Positions 51,259-52,164 of a DNA stretch of 52,164 nucleotides are shown here, piece after piece. Location of the stretch: positions 1-52,164 of the forward strand of contig CAMVPC010000023.1 in the NCBI GenBank assembly GCA_947169265.1, written 5' to 3'. Source of the DNA: an uncultured Prevotellaceae bacterium. Its GTDB lineage: Bacteria > Bacteroidota > Bacteroidia > Bacteroidales > Muribaculaceae. Below the pieces are notes generated by a model. That model searched no databases, was not told the origin of the DNA, and saw only the letters and a list, made by a program, of their open reading frames with translations. The position numbers were made by a program, and so were the translations under genes. Numbering within the stretch: the stretch's first letter is position 1; every line of letters starts with the position of its first letter.

Positions 51259-52053
51259 ATGTTCACTCGCAACCTACGCATCGCCCTCATCGAGGACAAC
51301 ATCGCCCAGGGCGACAAGAGCGCCAACTTGGAACAACTGCGGCGCAACCTGCTCAATATTCCCGAGGACACCGACCTGGTGGTTCTCCCCGAACTTTTCT
51401 CGACCGGTTTCATCGATGAGCCCGGGCTGGCGCTGGAACTTGCCGAGCGCAACACCGGCGACACGATGCGCGAGCTCAAACGCCTCTCGGCCGAGCGCGG
51501 CGTGGCCATTGCCGGCAGCTTCCTGGCACGCACTGCCGGACAGGTTTATAACCGCGCCTTCTTCCTCGAGCCAAACGATGAGGAGACATTCTACGACAAG
51601 CGTCACCTGTTCTCGTTTGGCGGTGAGGACAAAATCTTCTCGCAAGGCAACAACCAAGCCCCTATCATCCGGTTCCGCGGCTTCAACATCAAGCTCATTG
51701 TGTGTTACGACCTGCGTTTCCCGGTCTTCTGCCGCAACATGCGCAACAACTACGATATGCTGCTCGTTGTCGCCAACTGGCCGCAGGCCCGCGTGGGCGC
51801 CTGGAAACAGCTCCTCATCGCGCGCGCCATCGAGAATGAGTGCTACGTGTGTGGCGTGAACCGCTGTGGCGCCGACCATCACGGTGTGGAATACAGCGAA
51901 GGTTCCTCGCTCATCGTCGACTTCAAGGGGAAGACCATCGCCCAGCGGGCCACCAGCCCTATCATCGCCGCCGACCTGTCGCCGGCCCACCTTGAGCAAT
52001 TCCGCGCCAAGTTCCCCGCTTGGCGCGACGCCGACACGTTCACCATCTCGTAA
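51259..52053 (+). CDS. nitrilase superfamily amidase, omega-amidase-like
   Basis: 264 residues. The Glu-Lys-Cys triad is visible: Glu45 in LPELFSTGF, Lys114 in YDKRHLFSFGGED and Cys149 in IVCYDLRFPVFCRN. This motif set and length resemble the YafV/Nit2 omega-amidases, which hydrolyse alpha-ketoglutaramate or alpha-ketosuccinamate and so repair transamination products. Cytoplasmic. Followed by a good terminator. Confidence 0.92.
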   Translation: MFTRNLRIALIEDNIAQGDKSANLEQLRRNLLNIPEDTDLVVLPELFSTGFIDEPGLALELAERNTGDTMRELKRLSAERGVAIAGSFLARTAGQVYNRAFFLEPNDEETFYDKRHLFSFGGEDKIFSQGNNQAPIIRFRGFNIKLIVCYDLRFPVFCRNMRNNYDMLLVVANWPQARVGAWKQLLIARAIENECYVCGVNRCGADHHGVEYSEGSSLIVDFKGKTIAQRATSPIIAADLSPAHLEQFRAKFPAWRDADTFTIS

Positions 52054-52073
52054 TCATCACATCACACGACAAA

Positions 52074-52106
52074 AGAGGATGCGAATCGCAACGAAACGCA
52101 TCCTCT
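52074..52106 (+). terminator. terminator of the omega-amidase-like gene
   Basis: AGAGGATGCG (52074-52083) pairs perfectly with CGCATCCTCT (52097-52106) around a 13-base loop, 20 bases past the stop codon. The remaining bases to the window end show nothing definite. Confidence 0.75.
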
Positions 52107-52164
52107 CTCATTTCCTGACTTCGGCAATGCGTCACCCAAATTTAGATATGGGTTATTTTGCTGT

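Overview
The window is a chromosomal stretch of a Bacteroidota bacterium, most likely of the order Bacteroidales and plausibly the family Muribaculaceae. The direct evidence is a recurring promoter of the Bacteroidota type (TTTG, 19-20 bases, TAnnTTTG), absence of Shine-Dalgarno sequences before obvious starts, a complete bat (aerotolerance) operon, a lysine-type phosphoglycerate dehydrogenase, and many secreted or lipoprotein genes of unknown function. The family assignment is inference. I see no phage genes, insertion sequence, CRISPR array or integrase.

Layout. 1-5660: a tRNA-Ala(GGC) gene and, divergent from it, a sodium:amino-acid symporter followed by a glutathione peroxidase; a D,D-carboxypeptidase; then the serine pathway genes serC-serA. 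5681-11359, minus strand: a YkgJ/DUF3109-type protein and a diacylglycerol-kinase-like lipid kinase, preceded by 3.7 copies of an 83-bp tandem repeat carrying the kinase promoter, then a tsaC - polyprenyl glycosylphosphotransferase - ClC operon. 11561-12040: a secreted protein with a covalent-FMN motif. 12042-17341, minus strand: one tightly packed operon prfC - (AmgK-like kinase fused to a RapZ C-terminal domain) - murU - prfA - yraN, joining two release factors with probable cell-wall sugar salvage. 17460-19267: a glycosyltransferase and a secreted unknown.

19530-27966, plus strand: the eight-gene bat locus (MoxR ATPase, DUF58 protein, a membrane protein, BatA-BatE), followed by a PAP2 phosphatase, a small HTH-like protein and a secreted unknown. 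30253-30965: a chimeric gene remnant, the 5' end of a DUF1848-like gene joined out of frame to the 3' end of a tannase/esterase-like gene. 31035-33367: an SGNH-like protein with an MBOAT acyltransferase, probably for surface glycan O-acylation. 33540-43159, minus strand: housekeeping genes (phosphohexomutase, M18 aminopeptidase, the yicC-gmk-nadD-DUF5063 operon, recJ-recQ).

43160-43688 is a 0.5-kb gene-free region with inverted repeats. 43689-52053 holds a THUMP-like methyltransferase, several lipoproteins and secreted proteins (one with a glycan-binding jelly-roll-like domain, one with a BamE-like module), an MBL-fold hydrolase, an acyltransferase and an omega-amidase-like nitrilase. Most of the window is core genome. 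The most unusual structures are the 83-bp repeat/promoter array, the kinase-RapZ fusion in the release-factor operon, and the chimeric remnant.
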